DNA of 64,000 nt from Agelas oroides. Its lineage: Eukaryota; Porifera; Demospongiae; Agelasida; Agelasidae. The DNA lies in NCBI GenBank assembly GCA_949130485.1, contig OX422193.1, positions 3,660,371-3,724,370 of the forward strand, written 5' to 3'. This document shows, one piece after another, positions 10,701-25,700 of the stretch. The notes under the pieces were generated by a model. The model was not told the DNA's origin. It searched no databases and was given only the letters and a program-made list of their open reading frames with translations. Position numbers and translations under genes: made by a program. How positions within the stretch are numbered: position 1 is the stretch's first letter; each line of letters opens with the position of its first letter.

Positions 10701-13700
10701 ACAGGCAGAGGTATGTGGAGAGTAGTAGTATGTGAGGTGAAAGGTGAAACAGGCCAAGAACAAGTGGATCCAACAGAAGGCAAACCAAATAGAATTAGCA
10801 GTGCTTCGAGGTTCGTCAGGAAGAGAAGTGTGCCAAGGACTAAGAAATCCAACAGTGTAACGTTCACTCAGCCATCAAAATGTATTATATCCTCAACAGT
10901 GAGTTTTTATAGCAGAAATAATATTGTGAAGCATGTGAAGGCTGCCAGTGGAGGGCTACTGTCAGAGTGCAGCGTCAGGGACCTGGAGCAAAGACAACTG
11001 AAGTTGAAGCACACGTGGCACTGGTTTGTGCTTCTACCGACGACGGCAGACCAATCACAGGCAGTACAAATTGAATATGGACGGTGATTGACTGGGTCGC
11101 TTCAGGTAACGGGTCATGCATAAATGGCACTCAGAAAAGTCAGAAATTTAGCTCATGATTTTGGTGTAAAGGCATGTGTAGCCACGTTAGCAGCCCTGGC
11201 AGGTCGGTTTCAGGTCAGGGCCATGCATATTAAAATGGCACTTATCAGTGAGATAATATCCGCTTGCTCAGGCTCGCCCCCACAATGTTGTACATTTTCT
11301 AGTAATTGGTGACATGATAGGGTCACAATAGTGATACAACAGAACAGTGAAAGTTCATAGTTCATGGAAGGTTCTAGAAGGATTACTGGCATCTGGGATT
11401 GTCTATCAGAATGCAGGCTCTGAGTATTGTCTCTGACTTGTTTCGGTACATGGCTCCCCCTCTTGGAGGACACAACCTCATGGCTGAAGGTACAGATGAA
11501 TGTGGGATGCATAGTAATCTGGAGGGTGGGTTGTTCTCCTTAATCTACCACCCCAGGTTGGCCCACCACATTCAGCTGGTTCTCTTTGCTGAACTTTGCC
11601 TTCTTCAGTAGTTGGGTGCCAAATCAGAGTCATTGCATGCATCCTATTCATTGTCGGAAATGTTTCCTTGTTCTCTGTTAACTTCATTGGGCTCACCTTC
11701 TTGCTGAGTTTCCTGAGTTGGTGTTTGGCAAGACTTCAGGTGGTTGAAATGTACAACAAATCTGCCTGCAGCGCCCTGGTTTTGGTTTCTCAGATTGAAC
11801 TTGATAGGTGACATCTAACAGAACTATAATAACCACAAATGGTCCTGCCCAAGGCCGATGCAGCTTTGGAGATCTGCCTCTTGGTACTGCAGGAGAATGA
11901 AGCCAGACCCAGTCTCCCACTTCATACCTTCCTCCAGATGCCCAGCATTCATACTGATATTATTGCTGTTTCTGGGCTGCCTTGGTGTGTTCTCTCACCA
12001 GTCTAAACATTCTCCAGGCGAGCTCGTAATTCTCTAGCATATCACATCGATGGACAGACGGATCTCTTTTCCAAACATAAGGTGGAGTGGAGTGAACTTT
12101 GTGGTATCATGTATACTTGCCCGATATGCCATCAGTAGTTCTGGGAGGAATTCATCCCATCTGTCCTCCTCCTGTGCTAGAATGCTCAACATCATGATCT
12201 ATGTTCGGTTCATCTGTTCTACACAGTCGTCTGATTGTGGATGATATGATGTGGTTCTTGTTTTCTCTATACCAAGTAATTTACCAACTTCAGTGAAGAG
12301 GTGACCCTCAAAATTTGCACATTGATCAGAGTGAATGGCATCAGGAACTCCAAAGCGACAAATCCACACATTTACCAGAACTCTTGCCACTGTAGCTGCC
12401 TCTTTGTTTGGGAGAGCATAAGCTTCTGTCCAACGGGCAAAATAATCGCAAACAACTAAGATATGTTTGTTGCCATGGTTGGCATGACAAGTGTTTGGAA
12501 GTGGGGCCAATAAGTCCAATGCAATGCGTTCCATTGGATAACCAACATAACTTGGGACTAAAGGTGCCCGTGGAGTTTGGCTTGGTGACTTTTAATTGGG
12601 GCATTGTTGACACCAGTCTTCAACATCGCTTCTCATCCCTGGCCACAAGAATTGATCTTTGATTTTGGCCAGAGTTTGGTCAGGCCAACCTCCAGCTCCA
12701 TTGTGCAGTGATTGAATTACCAAGGGTACAAGACTCTGAGGTACAACCAGTAGCTGTTGACTTGTAGCTTCAATGGTGTCATCCCAACATCGGAACAATA
12801 CTCCCTCCAACTGGTTCCACAAGTCCCAGAGACTTCGGAGCCCGGTTCCGACATCCTGAATTTCAGACATACATGATCGTCCTTTTCCAGCTTCCAACCA
12901 TTCTATGACACTCATTAATTCAGGGTCCGCCAATTGAGCTTCTCGCAATTCCTGTGTGGTCCATGGCAATACCCATGAATTGACAACTGCTGGCACTGCA
13001 AACACTTTGGCTGAAGCATCATTTTTAACTTGGATTTCCACATGGCCTTGGCTGCACTGACGGCATGGGAATCCGGAAAGTGCATCTGCATTCTGATAAT
13101 GCTTGCCTGGTTGGTGTTCCAGGCTGAAGTCAAACTCCTGCAGCTGCTCCAGCCATTGTGCTACCTGTCCTTCAGGTCCTTTGAATCCTTGGATCCACTG
13201 CAGGGCTGCATGATCAGTGCGAACCACAAAGGGCCATCCAATCAGGTAGGCATGAAAGTGGCGCATGAAGTAGACTAGTGCCAATAGTTCCCTCCAAGTG
13301 GCATAGTAATTCCTTTCTGCTTTGGTCAGACTTCGACTGCCATGCATAGGCAATGACTCTCTCAACTCCTCCCTGTTTTTGTGATAGGACAGCACCAATT
13401 CCATTCTTGCTAGCATCTGTGTCAAGATAGAAGGTGCTGCCTGTTTGTGGGTAGCCAAGGACAGGAGCTGACATCAATTTTCGTTTCAGGGATAAATGCT
13501 AGGTCACAGTCTTCTGACCAGATGAAAGCGCCTTTCTGCAGCAGACGGTGCAACAGGGTGGCAATCTCCTCAAATCCTTTCACAAAGCGGTGATAGTATG
13601 ATGCCAATCCAAGGAAGCTTTACTGCAATGGAGCTGAGACATGGGCCAAAAAGAGAGATACCTCCCACAGATCGAGGTCTTCCACAGCAGATGCCTCTGA

Positions 13701-16700
13701 AGCATCATGGGCATCACCAAAGCTCAACAGCGGACCACTGCTAGAAGACTTCACTGGTTGGGCTATGTAGCTCGAATGGAAAATGATCACATTCCCAAGA
13801 AGCTCTTGTTTGGATGGCTGCCACAGCGTCGCCCAGCCCATGGAACCTGTTCAGCTAAGGTGGAGGGACAAAGTCAGACAAGACCTAAAGAAATTCATGA
13901 AAGTAGCTGGCTCCAAGTGGCCCAGGAAAGAGGCCCTAGGAGAGCTCATTGCAGATTGGGATTGGATGTGTGCACGGGGAAGCGTGTGCATATGGCAGAG
14001 CCAGACCAATGTCAGACAGGAGGAAACAACAACCACTGTAGTTGCTGAGTATGTGTGTAACAGTTGCTAGAGATCATTCCACAGACGCCTAGACACAAGT
14101 GTCAGACAACCCACCGAAAGGGCAGAACACACCCACCAACTTAGTGTCCATGCAGCTCAATCTGCCACACTGTGGCAGAAAGGCATCACCTATTAAGATG
14201 GCCTTCTTTCAAGGTCAAGGTCAAGGTCAAGGTGTGTGTGTGTGTGTGTGTGTGGTACACAATTAACTTACTGTGCAATTCCATATATGACTGGATAGAC
14301 AGGTATAACAAAAAGTGCTGACCCTGCTCCCAGGATTGCAATTGCTAGAATTGATAGCCACAGTTTCCTGTGAAGGAACGTCCAGTGACAAGGAGAAATA
14401 TAAATCCAATACATCTAGCTCAGGTAGGGGTATAGTTCTACCACACCATAATAATGAATACAGCAGATCATTACTCAAAATAGTGACATGTCAACATTTT
14501 CTAGTGGTCAATTATCATGATATTCAATAGGCCCGTAGCCAGGATTTTCAGAAGGGGGGTTACATGGGTGTCTGCATGTATGGATGCATAAGCATGCAAG
14601 ACTAGGGAGTGTGGGGGCATGCTCCCCCCAGAAATTTAACAAAAATTAGATGCTCTGAGATTGCTTCTGAGGCCATTTTGGGACAGAAGCAGAGACGTAG
14701 TAGCTACATGGCCTGCATAGTATTGCATCCAGTTTTTGCCTGTCCATATATGGACATTTGCTAAGCCAGCTGACATTGAATTTCCATGAGAGAAGGTACT
14801 GCGGTTGGCAGAACAGCAGGTGCAGAGAATACTGAAAATATGTCAGAAGGAAGAGCTGCTCAAGCTTATATACAGACTATACCATATTCCGTATGTCTCC
14901 ACACATTTTCAAAAAGATGGTATGGCTCCAGGCTATTTAGTTGCCGCTTGCCGGCAGTGACTCACTAGAAGTACAACCGGTGAACTCTCGAGCGCATGAA
15001 ATGGCGATTTATTTATGCACAATTTCACGTTTGTCCTTTCTTCACAGCAGCGTAAGAAGTTACGCACACGTTCTGCATTCATCCGCCGGTCCTCTGTAAA
15101 CAAACACAGTGCAGCAGCACTAGCTTGTATGGATAGCAATGGCAGCAAGGCTAGTGGACCAGTTACAAATGGTAAGAATGTATGGCTAGGCGCGGCGTAT
15201 AAAATCTTTTGAAGGCCAAAAGGGGGGTTCGAGCAAACCCCCTTGAACCCCCCCAGCCTGTGGGCCTGTGTATAGGGTGAGTCAATACATTATTGTAGCA
15301 AGGAAAATTTTGAAAGACTGTCTCAGCTCCTTACTCCTCAGAGTTACTTGCTCTCCATCTCTGGAGTAAAAAGCTGATGAGTAATTGCCCACAAGCTATG
15401 ACAGGTCCAAAAGTATGGCCACCTGGTGGATTACACTAACACACTGGCTCGTGGATATCTACAACAAAAATCATTTCAATTTGTAACCTTATTTTCCCCA
15501 AACTGCAAACATACTATGCACAAAGTGGAGCTATGTGAGTATGAATAAAACTGCAGTATGTTAGTAATGTCTTGCCTATACAGCAAATTTTAAGCGACAC
15601 AATATTAGTCGGTAACACATTTACGGTGTAGTGATGAACTTTGGAGGTCCAACAAACACACATCCAACTGCAGTGATCACCAGACCAATTATCATTAAAT
15701 ATCGGGGTGTCTCCTATGTTTGAAGATGTGCGTGTATCAGGGAAAGGGGATTTATACATACAAATATATATGACATGTTCTGTAAATGCTTGCAAAGTTG
15801 ATGTTAAAGTTGCTAAAAGCTACTCCTATCCTACTTTGATGAATATTTTGCAGCAGTAATGGTGTAATTACTACTCTGCATATGGTATAAAAAGCTTGCT
15901 TAGTTTATCAGCCATCCAATGATGTGAATGCTGCTATGCTGTGGTCATCTGATAATACTAAACCATTTTGAGAAGAGTTTTGAAGTTGCATATTTACTGC
16001 CCTCAAATTACTAGGAAGAGCTGAAACAGAAACTACCATAAATAGAAGTAGATTTGACGACTCTTAACACCTTTGGATCCTTTGCGATAACAGTAATGCT
16101 TCATATAAAACAACTCTATCAAGCACCAAGTCTCTCACCACTTCATGTTAAAAACCGGCTGCTTTTAAACAATAGTCAAACCAATCGCATAATGAAGCAA
16201 TTACTAGCTGCAGCATCTGAGATAGAAGTATAACGTACTCATTCACTATGCAAAATTGGAAAATCATACCAGTCTATCAGTTATTGGTCCAACAATTAGT
16301 GTCCCCACTGCATATGCTATTGTTGGAGCAAGGTAGGCAGCTCCTATAATCCCAAAACTGAGATTAAACTGCAGTTGAAAAAAGGCACAAAACATTTGAT
16401 AGTAACTAGGACATCAAGATACAAATACATCCCATGTGGAAAGAAAATATGTAATAGAAAATCCATAGGAGTACTCAAGCAATGTAATCTATTTTGGCCT
16501 TTCTCTCTCAGCCTGAAATGACTTGGAAGGAAGGTTTTCTGTTACCAACTTAAGTTTCGAAAACTTTCTGCAAATGTTTTGACTAAATGCATGTCATCAT
16601 CATACAGGGTAAAAATGGACATCAGGATGACACCTGCGCAAAAGTGGTTCAACCGTGATGGAGAACTGGAAAAATCTGGATGCTGGACTGCTGTGATGAG

Positions 16701-19700
16701 GAGGCAGGAATAGAGGAAAATTCCTCATCGACCTTTGACCTCCAATGGTATGTATTCTCAGTAGTGCATAGCTACATAAAGTGGTGTTCCTCATTTTTGC
16801 CCTGATGACAACTGGCAGAGACATTCAGTCAAAACATTGGCTAAAAGTGTTCAGATTTCGGGTTGGTAGCAGAAAACTTTCTCTCCATTCATGCAGAAAA
16901 CAACTTGGAAGTAGTTGAAAACTGAAACGACTTGCTTGCCAGTAACACTAAGGCTGAGAACTAACACATGTTAGCTGTAGAGGGCCCAACAACTGCCACC
17001 ATGGATGTGCCAAATTTTCCAGTGGTCAAGCTAAATATCTCAACATAAAGCTAAGCTTCCGTTTGATATATCTAGACATGCATGTACAATATTTGACTAG
17101 CCCTGAATTATAACCCAAGAGGATTAACACCTCTGTAACAACACATGCACTGATCCTTCACACATCAGTGAATTACCAGTAGTTGCATTTGTGGCTACAC
17201 ACTTCCTTCCCCTAACAACAACTGAAGCATTCAGTTTGAATGTAAGCAAAAAAGATTTTCTGATTTTAACTTGAGAACAAGGAACATTAACCTTCTTTCC
17301 ATTTATACCCATACAGAAAAAACTAGAACCACCTTGTAACAACCAAGGCACAACCTTACATGCATGTTACAACCTTGTTGTGAGATTGTGTATAGGTTGT
17401 GAGCAGACTGTTGAATAATTACAAGTTAGACACATCCTTGTGGAGAGATTGTAGTCTACATGCACAGTGCTATGCACATCTGAGGTAAGAAACTTCACGT
17501 GTTATACTTCACCGAAGGTTACTACAAAGCAGCTTTGCGTAGACGAACATAGCTAATGCGGCGCGCACCGTGAGGTAAACTATGCTTACATCAGTGGTGC
17601 TGCTCAGAGTGTTGTGTGTCGTCAGGACTTCACTTCAAAGCCACTGGTGGTTCCAATGTATGTTACTGCTTGTCCAATTATTTGTTTCAAACCAAATTCA
17701 AGGGCATCGAGTCGCTGTAAACACGAAAGGGCACTCTTCGTGGTTAAATGTGAAAGCGTTTGAAAGAGCGCCCACCCCCCTCTCTGGCACACTTGTAAGG
17801 TGCTTCGCCCATGGGTGCTCTTTCGCGAGACTATGATACTTTTAGCTACCTGAGGTGAAACTAAATGCTGTTTGCTCCCTGCATGTGTTTAAGGAAAGCT
17901 TCATGTTTGGCAGCTAGCTCTTAATCGGCCCATTGACAATCACTTGTTAAGTAGTATGACCACTTCCTGTAGACCTTTAAGCTAGTATGGCCCATTCCTG
18001 TCTTTAAGCCTCATTAGTGCTTAATGTGGAGGGGCCTACTTCCAACTGTTAACTTTTCAGCTTCATGCAGAAAGCTTGCAAACGTGTTGCAAGTGCCACA
18101 ATGACAGAAGTTTTAATGTGACCATGCAGGGAGGCTTTAAGCCAGTAGGAATTATACACAACATGGCAGCATTTTTAAAATTTTGCTTATTCTAAACAGG
18201 GCGTGTGTGCAGTCATCCCACCCTGTTGCCAAGAGCTTCCTTGTCAACACTATCAATGACAAGTGTGCAGAAAGTAGCTTTAAGCTATAGTTGGACATTA
18301 CATGTGTATAGGTACAGACAGTGATGCCTTTAAATAGTATCCCTTTACCCTTTGATGTGCCCACATGTGCCCAAAGTTTTAGAATATACAGCTACAGTGG
18401 TGATAACGTGCTGTAAGCTAATTAACTTGGAAGTGGACACAGGACCTGCCTTTAAATGTTTGTGATAGTTACATAGTCACTCACTCAAGCAGGTTTGTTT
18501 TCAACCAAGTTAATACGAATGTCTGAACTCAGCTAGTTTCTCTTGTGAGCATGTGATTGATTTCTGATCATGCATGCGCATAAGAGGTAAAGGATTTTTG
18601 TGTGCTGTATCCATACATCGTAGATATACATGTAATTATGTATATATGTGTGTGTGTACATATTTTACATCCTGAAACATGGTTGTTTTGCATGTGAAGT
18701 AGACGTATACTGATCGATACACCTATGTTTACAAGCATGTAGCAAGGTTGTTACAACCCTGCAGGAATCACCTGCTTATTTACAACCTTGTGACCACCTT
18801 GCTACAACCTTGAAGCCAGCTAGAAGGTGCCAACAAATCCAGGGTTTGGACCACCTTCTGGAAAGGTTGTTACAACCTTGTCACAACCATGCCACAACCT
18901 TGTTCCAACCTTACCACTACCTTGTAGCCAGGTTGTTGCAAGGTTGATACAAGCAGGCCACGATGTTGTCAACACATGGTATAAAGATGGATGTACTACC
19001 TTGTAACAAGGGTGTCACAACCTGGTCCTAGATATAGTGGGTGTCATAGGTAAGCAATGAGAACCTGGAAACGAAGCTATCAAAATGATATATCCTTTAA
19101 TGAGATGTTTTGGACAAAGTAGCTGACACCAGCCTCATTCGGAGGCTTTAATACTGAAGCAAAGTACATGTACATAGCTACTAAATCAATGTTGAGGTTA
19201 GCAAACTCACTATAGCAGTAATCGGTTCTTGTTTAGCATTAATTAAGCAAATTGATAAACTTTGTTGATTGGTTGAAAAATCTTACAACCTTACTAAAAG
19301 GAAAAGACACAAGACAACATCTTACCACCTGTGCATCCTGAACTCACTTGCTCATAAAGAAACTTTCCAAAATATGCAAAGGCAGCATAAAGACTGACTA
19401 CTGCCAGTATAAATGACACAACTGTGAAAGGAGATGCACACACTTAACTTTTTCTTTCTTTGAGGCAGAAGCACCTTTCACACAACCCATAGCTACTGAA
19501 CAGGGAAAATCAGGCCCCAATGCCAAATATTCACCCACATTCTAATGGCACTCACAGTATGGGTACTAATATTCGTAGGATACTTCTGTTAGCATGGGTA
19601 CTGCTCTTTAGGTACTTACATTCATAGGCTACTGGTAAGTGATGGGAACTTATACTCTCAAGCTTATGGTAATCATATAATTATAGTGACTTACTTATCA

Positions 19701-22700
19701 AGACAAGTACAATGTTGGTAAAAAGCTTTAAGACTAGTCGCCATGGCAGCTTCACACTAGTGCACTCTACAATGAACATAAGAAAAAGTCAATATGATAT
19801 CAATCGTCAGGCCAATGGCTATATTTATCATGAAGAGTAGCATGTAATACACTAGTCCCAGTACATAACCTTCGCATAGAGACTAAATCAATAATACAGT
19901 AATGCTCTGTTTTGCAACAATTAATGCCATACCTGCTGGTGGGATTAGCACTATCAGGAGCACCATCAGGGCAACAATACATCCACCCAGTATTACAAAG
20001 GGTAGCAGAAATCCACCAGCCTAAATTTAAGGTGAAGGAAAATAACAAAATCATATTATCTTTGACCAAGCTAGGGACCAATGTGGGGGAGCTATCAATA
20101 GTTGGAACACTCACACATGAATGAAGGATTAAGCAACACAGATACTTGGTTGTACAGATGGAGTAGTATAAGCTACCAATCATTGACACTTGCCTTTATA
20201 ACTCAGTCTAGGAATGACTTGGAAACTTGGTTTTTGTACCAACCGAGAGCATAATCTCTCTTGAACCCCTTCTAAACAGGTTATAGTGCACACGCCCATG
20301 ACCAAGCGCTTCCAAAGTCCTAATTACATACCACTCATCCACCACCTGTACATATTATCAATTGCCCATACAAGGCTGGTAGCTGGTAAGCGTTATTTTA
20401 AAGTTTATTATACTCGAGCAAAACAGGATATCTACAGAGCAGCAAAACGACAAACAGAACTAACTCGCTGAAGTAACAAAGTGACTTTAAATACACTACA
20501 AAAATCCAATGACCTTAGCATGATGAAAAGTGGGGTGACCTTACAAAGAGACAGACAGGTGTCAGAGATACAGGAAATCTAGAAGTGACAGGTTAAACAT
20601 GAGGTTACATAGCAATACAGTGAAAGAAACCACATGATACATAAACCACAATTCATGATGTCCTAGGTACAGAACCAAATGATAAGATAAACCAACTGTA
20701 CATACATGACACCCAGTAAACCACAAATGAACCCAGCACACCAATAAATCAGTAGCTGCACTAAATAATATTAAACAGTAGCTAACTAACAACATTTCTG
20801 TTTACATACAAAGTCCAGTCCATCACAATTACATACCACTCATCCACCACCTGTACATATTATCGACTGCCCATACATTTTTGATTTATCAATTATTGAC
20901 CAGTGTAAAACATCACCATGCATTCTGTACCATTTTGTTGTCCTAGCATCTGGTAATCCAAAAGAGCAGAGTCAGATGAATAGTCAGTGACAGGTATTTA
21001 AACAGCTGGATTGAATGACTATACAGCTATGAAACAGCTAACAGCTAACAAAGATAAGGCTGACTGACCGAAAGGATGAACCTTCGCAATGGCTAGACTA
21101 ATGGTAGTAGAGCGCTGCTGTGCCTCAGAGTTCCTGCCTAACCACTACGGCCATTTTCTGCTGGTTTTGACGAATGGTAGCGGTATCTTCCCACTTTGTC
21201 AATTCCCATTTGGTCAACTTCCCACTTCATCAATTCCCACTTTGTCAATTTCCATTTGGTCAATGTTGACAAAGTGGGAATTGACAAAGTGGGAATTGAC
21301 AAAGTGGGAATTGATAAACTATATTTATAAAAATGTGATGCTGTCTATATAAACTAGATGTTGGGATACAGTTGACTGTGTGACGGATGTGCTGGCCATT
21401 ATACACAGCATGTACTGATAGAACAACTGTGGCCTGGCCTTGAAAGTTCCATCTATATAGATGGTTTCAACTTCGCAGAACTTCTCTAAATTGCCAACTG
21501 TTGCAAAGGCAACAAGGCAGTTTTGATCATTTTGCCCAGTGTCCACTAGAAGAAAGTCCTCCTAATGGGCTGTTCGAGTCCACTCTCCCCTGAACTCAAT
21601 CTCTTCTCGTATTTGAGGCAATGTTGGAAACCTTTGAAGCCTGCTGCGATAGAGTGATGGCTTAAGGTTTTGGAATGAAGACAAATTGACAGCTGTTTCA
21701 TCACACCCAGGGGCACCATACAGTTTTGTCATCTCCTGACAGTAGATTTGACTGATGCACTAAATAAATTCACTGATCTATAACAGTGGTTGGAAGTATA
21801 TAAAATGGTAAATCTTTGAATTGACGAAGTGGGAAGTTGACCAAATGGGAATTGACAAAGTGGGAATTGACAAAGTGGGAATTGACGAAGTGGGAATAAA
21901 CCATGGTAGCTCCGGTCAAAGTTGGTCTTCCACAAATCTGAAGCACATACCCTTGTCCTGCAGATAAACTCCATAACCAGCACAAAGTGATTGTGCAATT
22001 CGCGCAATGCATTCACCAGAAGTAAAAAGGCTGTTCATCCGGCCACTGCACACTTGTGTAAAACTATCAGTTAAGGTACCAGTCTCACAAACTAAAATTT
22101 GTGGGTTCAATCCCAAACAGTTTCTTGTTCCTATTGTTTTTTTTATTTCCTGTGCCACTGTGGGTTCCCTTTCCTTCCAGACAAATACTAGGCTCATGGC
22201 AGCGCTTACCTATATTGTTGGAAACAGGATGTCTACTGGAAACCAACTCACACTGATTTCTACCTCAATTTCCACCCCCATCATCACCTAAGGGTCCCCC
22301 CCCGTCCTCTCCAGCTCTTAGGTTTTACAGTAAAGAAACAAGCCACTTTATTTCTTTGGCTTCACGCATAGATTCTGTGTCATATAGCTATACTTCTGGA
22401 CTGTCCATGTACAAGCAATGTTGAGATAACTGTACCACCCAGTTAAAGCACAGTTCTCAAACAAGGCGGGATCTTGCTTTCTTAAAGTGCATGCGGCTAC
22501 TTTGATCTGCCTACGCAAGGACAATGGGTCTTATATCACACTTGACAGTGATACATAGTATTGTCACCTGACACCTTTGCTGTTCTGAGCTTCCAGTATG
22601 GAGGTTGCTTAGTCATGGCTACATACTAAATGTACTGTTTTGTGTTCCTACAGTTGTCACTTGTGAACACATTGAATCTACACTCATACGTACCTCTTGT

Positions 22701-25700
22701 AGCCCTCCTCCTACTGCAGGTCCTGCTGCAACCCCAACCACAAGTGAGAACTCTAACAAACCCTGCAAGTATAAACACGCAGATACTCTCACATACTGCA
22801 AGCAATAAACAGCTGGGTATGGGGCCCTGGAAATACGAAAGACCTAGAGAATATGTGCACAGACTTGACTTCTGTAAACATTAGATTAATTCCTAGAAAC
22901 CCTGGGGGAACTGAGCACGTGCAGTCAGTGCGTACCAGGCTTTCTTTTCTCTAATTCACACACACAAGAATCTGAGAACAAAGCTATATAGCATCAGTAA
23001 TAAAAGTAACATTGCATAAGTACACATGTAGGTTTGAAAGAACGACTTGAATTGGGATACTCAAAACATGGACATGTCGAATCTTCTGTGTGGTAGTCAG
23101 TCATATATTAATTATATGCCTTGGCCAGTATCAACATAATTCTTGCTTGAGTTCCTCCATTCTACATATAGGTTAGACACCAAAGCCTAGGGATCTATGG
23201 GATTTAGAAGCCCAAGGGAAACATATATAAATCCCAAGTGCGAAGTGCACGGATTTTACAACGCTCTGCACGGGCTTCTAAATCCCATGGATCCCTAGGC
23301 TTTGGTGTGCGACTGATTTAGACTATAGCCTACTGTACTAGCTAGTTACTGTTGCAATGGCATCGTTCGACTCTTGGTACTGCGATTGGGGAGGTGAAGT
23401 CCTGTCAGAGGCTGTCTTCACTGATGAAGTGATGGTACAAGTGAACTGGGAGGAGCCAAACAGTTGACCTAGGCTGACTTTTACTGGTACCTGCCGCTGG
23501 TTTCGCCCCTTCAGAATATATAAACACGGGAGTTTTGAACGAAGCCATCAGCGCTGTTCAACGACAAAGACGAGACTGAGGAGCTACTCTGTGGACAGGA
23601 TACAAAGCAGCTCAGAAACAACACATGGAAGGGTGAAAAATAAAAGAATACAATGCAGTTCAAAGACAACAACTGGAAAGGAGAAAGCTAAGAAGGTGCA
23701 AGCCAGTGAAGGCCAAAGTTGTTGTCCATTCCAAAGATAATTTAGGTTGATGCCAGCAAATTTTAGCTTAAAGAGTGAGGGAAGTCTTTGGCAGCAAGAG
23801 AGGCAGTCCCTGATAATCTTGACAAGAATTCGATATCAACAACTGGAGAAAATTGAATATTAGTGACTTAGTGTTCTAAGTTGCTAGCTGGTGCTCTAAG
23901 TAGGTAGCTAGTGTTCTAAGTCTTGAACACCTAGTGTCTAGGTAATTTAGAGTACTAGCAATTGACCAATCAGGTTACAGAATGACTTCTAGCAATAGTC
24001 TAATGTATCATACATGTACAGAAAAAATCTGGAAGTGAAGTAAATGCAGGAAGGTTTCATAACAGTTTAATGTACAACTTACAATAATTGTGGCCTTCTT
24101 TTCCGGATAAAATGTAGTAAGCTGTGTGTATGAAGCTGTGGCATACATTGCAGTCCCAATACCCTCTACTATCCTTAGCAGGAAGCTGAATGCCATGAAT
24201 GATGCTGGAGAGGGCATCATGGACACAAATCTGATGAGTGTGTGCGCACACGCGTGTGTGTGTGTGTATGTGTGTGTGTGTATGTGTGTGTGTGTTGTAA
24301 ATGTGGAAACATGTTATTTTACACGTCACTTTACATTTCAGACACCCAACTCTATGCCCTAATCTCCACTGAAACATATACTGTGCATTACAAATGGTAA
24401 ATGACTGGCTGGCTGGCAATATGTATAGAACGTAGCTAATGCAATACTACCAGGTCATCCCTACAGACTGAGTACTATCACACTCCTAACAGACATCACC
24501 AGGTCCCTCCCTCCCAAACTGTACAAGTGCCTGAAGTTTTCAAATGAAAACAAGTGCATATAAGGACAGATACTCCAAAAAGCAACCACACAAGGAAGGA
24601 ACAACACCAGAATACTTTTACACTGATCCTACATATTGTGCCATTTTCTAACCATGCTTTGTGGTGCATATTATGTGGTATGTAATTGTAACGTGTGTTT
24701 GTTTTGCTTTTGGATACAATCTTATACACAACTGGTTAATAGTTGCACTGATGAGATTCAGTGTGTTCGCACAGTTGGAAACAGATAGATTTCATCGTTT
24801 ATTTAGGTACTAGAAAATAGGACAACATAGTGTTCCCTATATGTTGTAGTTTTAGTGATAAACAGTGAGGCAAAAGGTTGTCTGCATTGTAAACAGCTAA
24901 AATTGTTTGCTGCTTATGTGCATGTCAGATGTGGGTTGTCTTGTACGTGGAAGGCTGTGGAGTCACCAGTATTGCATCTGTTGAACATTTCGGTGTTCAT
25001 GATGGATGATTTATGCTGTGATTTTATGCTGGATACGGGTGTAAATCCTACATTGTGTACTGGTGTAACTTTCTGTGATTGCTTTGGGGGGATTCATCAT
25101 TACATGTGCTTGTTTTCATTTCTTAATTTCTTGCACTTGTTCCCATTGTGGTATATTTTTTAAGGGAATGGGGGAGAGAGGGGATGGGAAGTACATGTAC
25201 AGGGTATTGTTGATGTTGTAGCCTCATTTTCAGGCTCTTGGGATGGCATGAGAATGAGGCTATAGATGTGGTACTGTGAAGTAGCTATGGAGTAGTGATG
25301 TGAGGATGACTGCCTTGTTTTTCCATTGTAGATAGCATTCAACAGAGAGTTTGGAGATGGTAACGTGTTTTATAACTCTGATCCTGAAGTTGTTGCATGC
25401 ATCCTCACATAGAGTTCATTTATAGCAGCCCATACCATGCAATACTTATCCTTGAAACATGTACAACTCCCTCTGTACATTTTGTATTATACCACCTGAC
25501 CTTGGCTCCAGCAGCATTCACATACTTTACATCAGCTGCTACTTTCTTTTTATACTGGTAAGACATTGCTTGCACACAGCTATAGCTGTGCATGGAGTTC
25601 ATACATGCAGTTCATTTACAGCAGCACTTATCCTGGAAGCATCCACATACTCCCCCTCCGCTTCACATTATAATGCCTGACATTAGGTCTTGCAGTGTTT

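Larger units (their letters stand above)
8717..11087 (+). mobile_element. Degenerate LINE: AP-endonuclease and ORF2 N-terminal part
   Basis: Frames around 8869-9720 encode an APE-type endonuclease of non-LTR retrotransposons: WNLRTLVE, then ELKRFRMNVTGISETKW, an EVEGYTILHSG strand, DGVGIVLD, MNVISVYAP, VDDVLLVGDFNARVG, and later WHCIDYVMMR and CWTDHKLLRV. These are the NWNxRT, ETxW, YAP, GDFNA and DH motifs expected in order. The reading frame changes several times. It resumes after a 656-bp insertion (9800-10455) with WETIRDGLTRAAESVL and IELAVLRGSSGR-like stretches in broken frames to about 10.9 kb. No reverse transcriptase was recognised here; a 3' LINE piece occurs at 13.6-14.2 kb. It lies in an intron of the minus-strand transporter. 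Confidence 0.75.

Noticed and set aside
8717-14190. Interpreting the LINE pieces as one element cleanly split by the Gypsy insertion
   Set aside because: Orientation fits, but no Gypsy LTRs or TSD were found and the LINE reverse transcriptase is missing.
24855-25163. 102-residue ORF with hydrophobic tail
   Set aside because: No homology recognised and it lies within a long intron of the minus-strand transporter.
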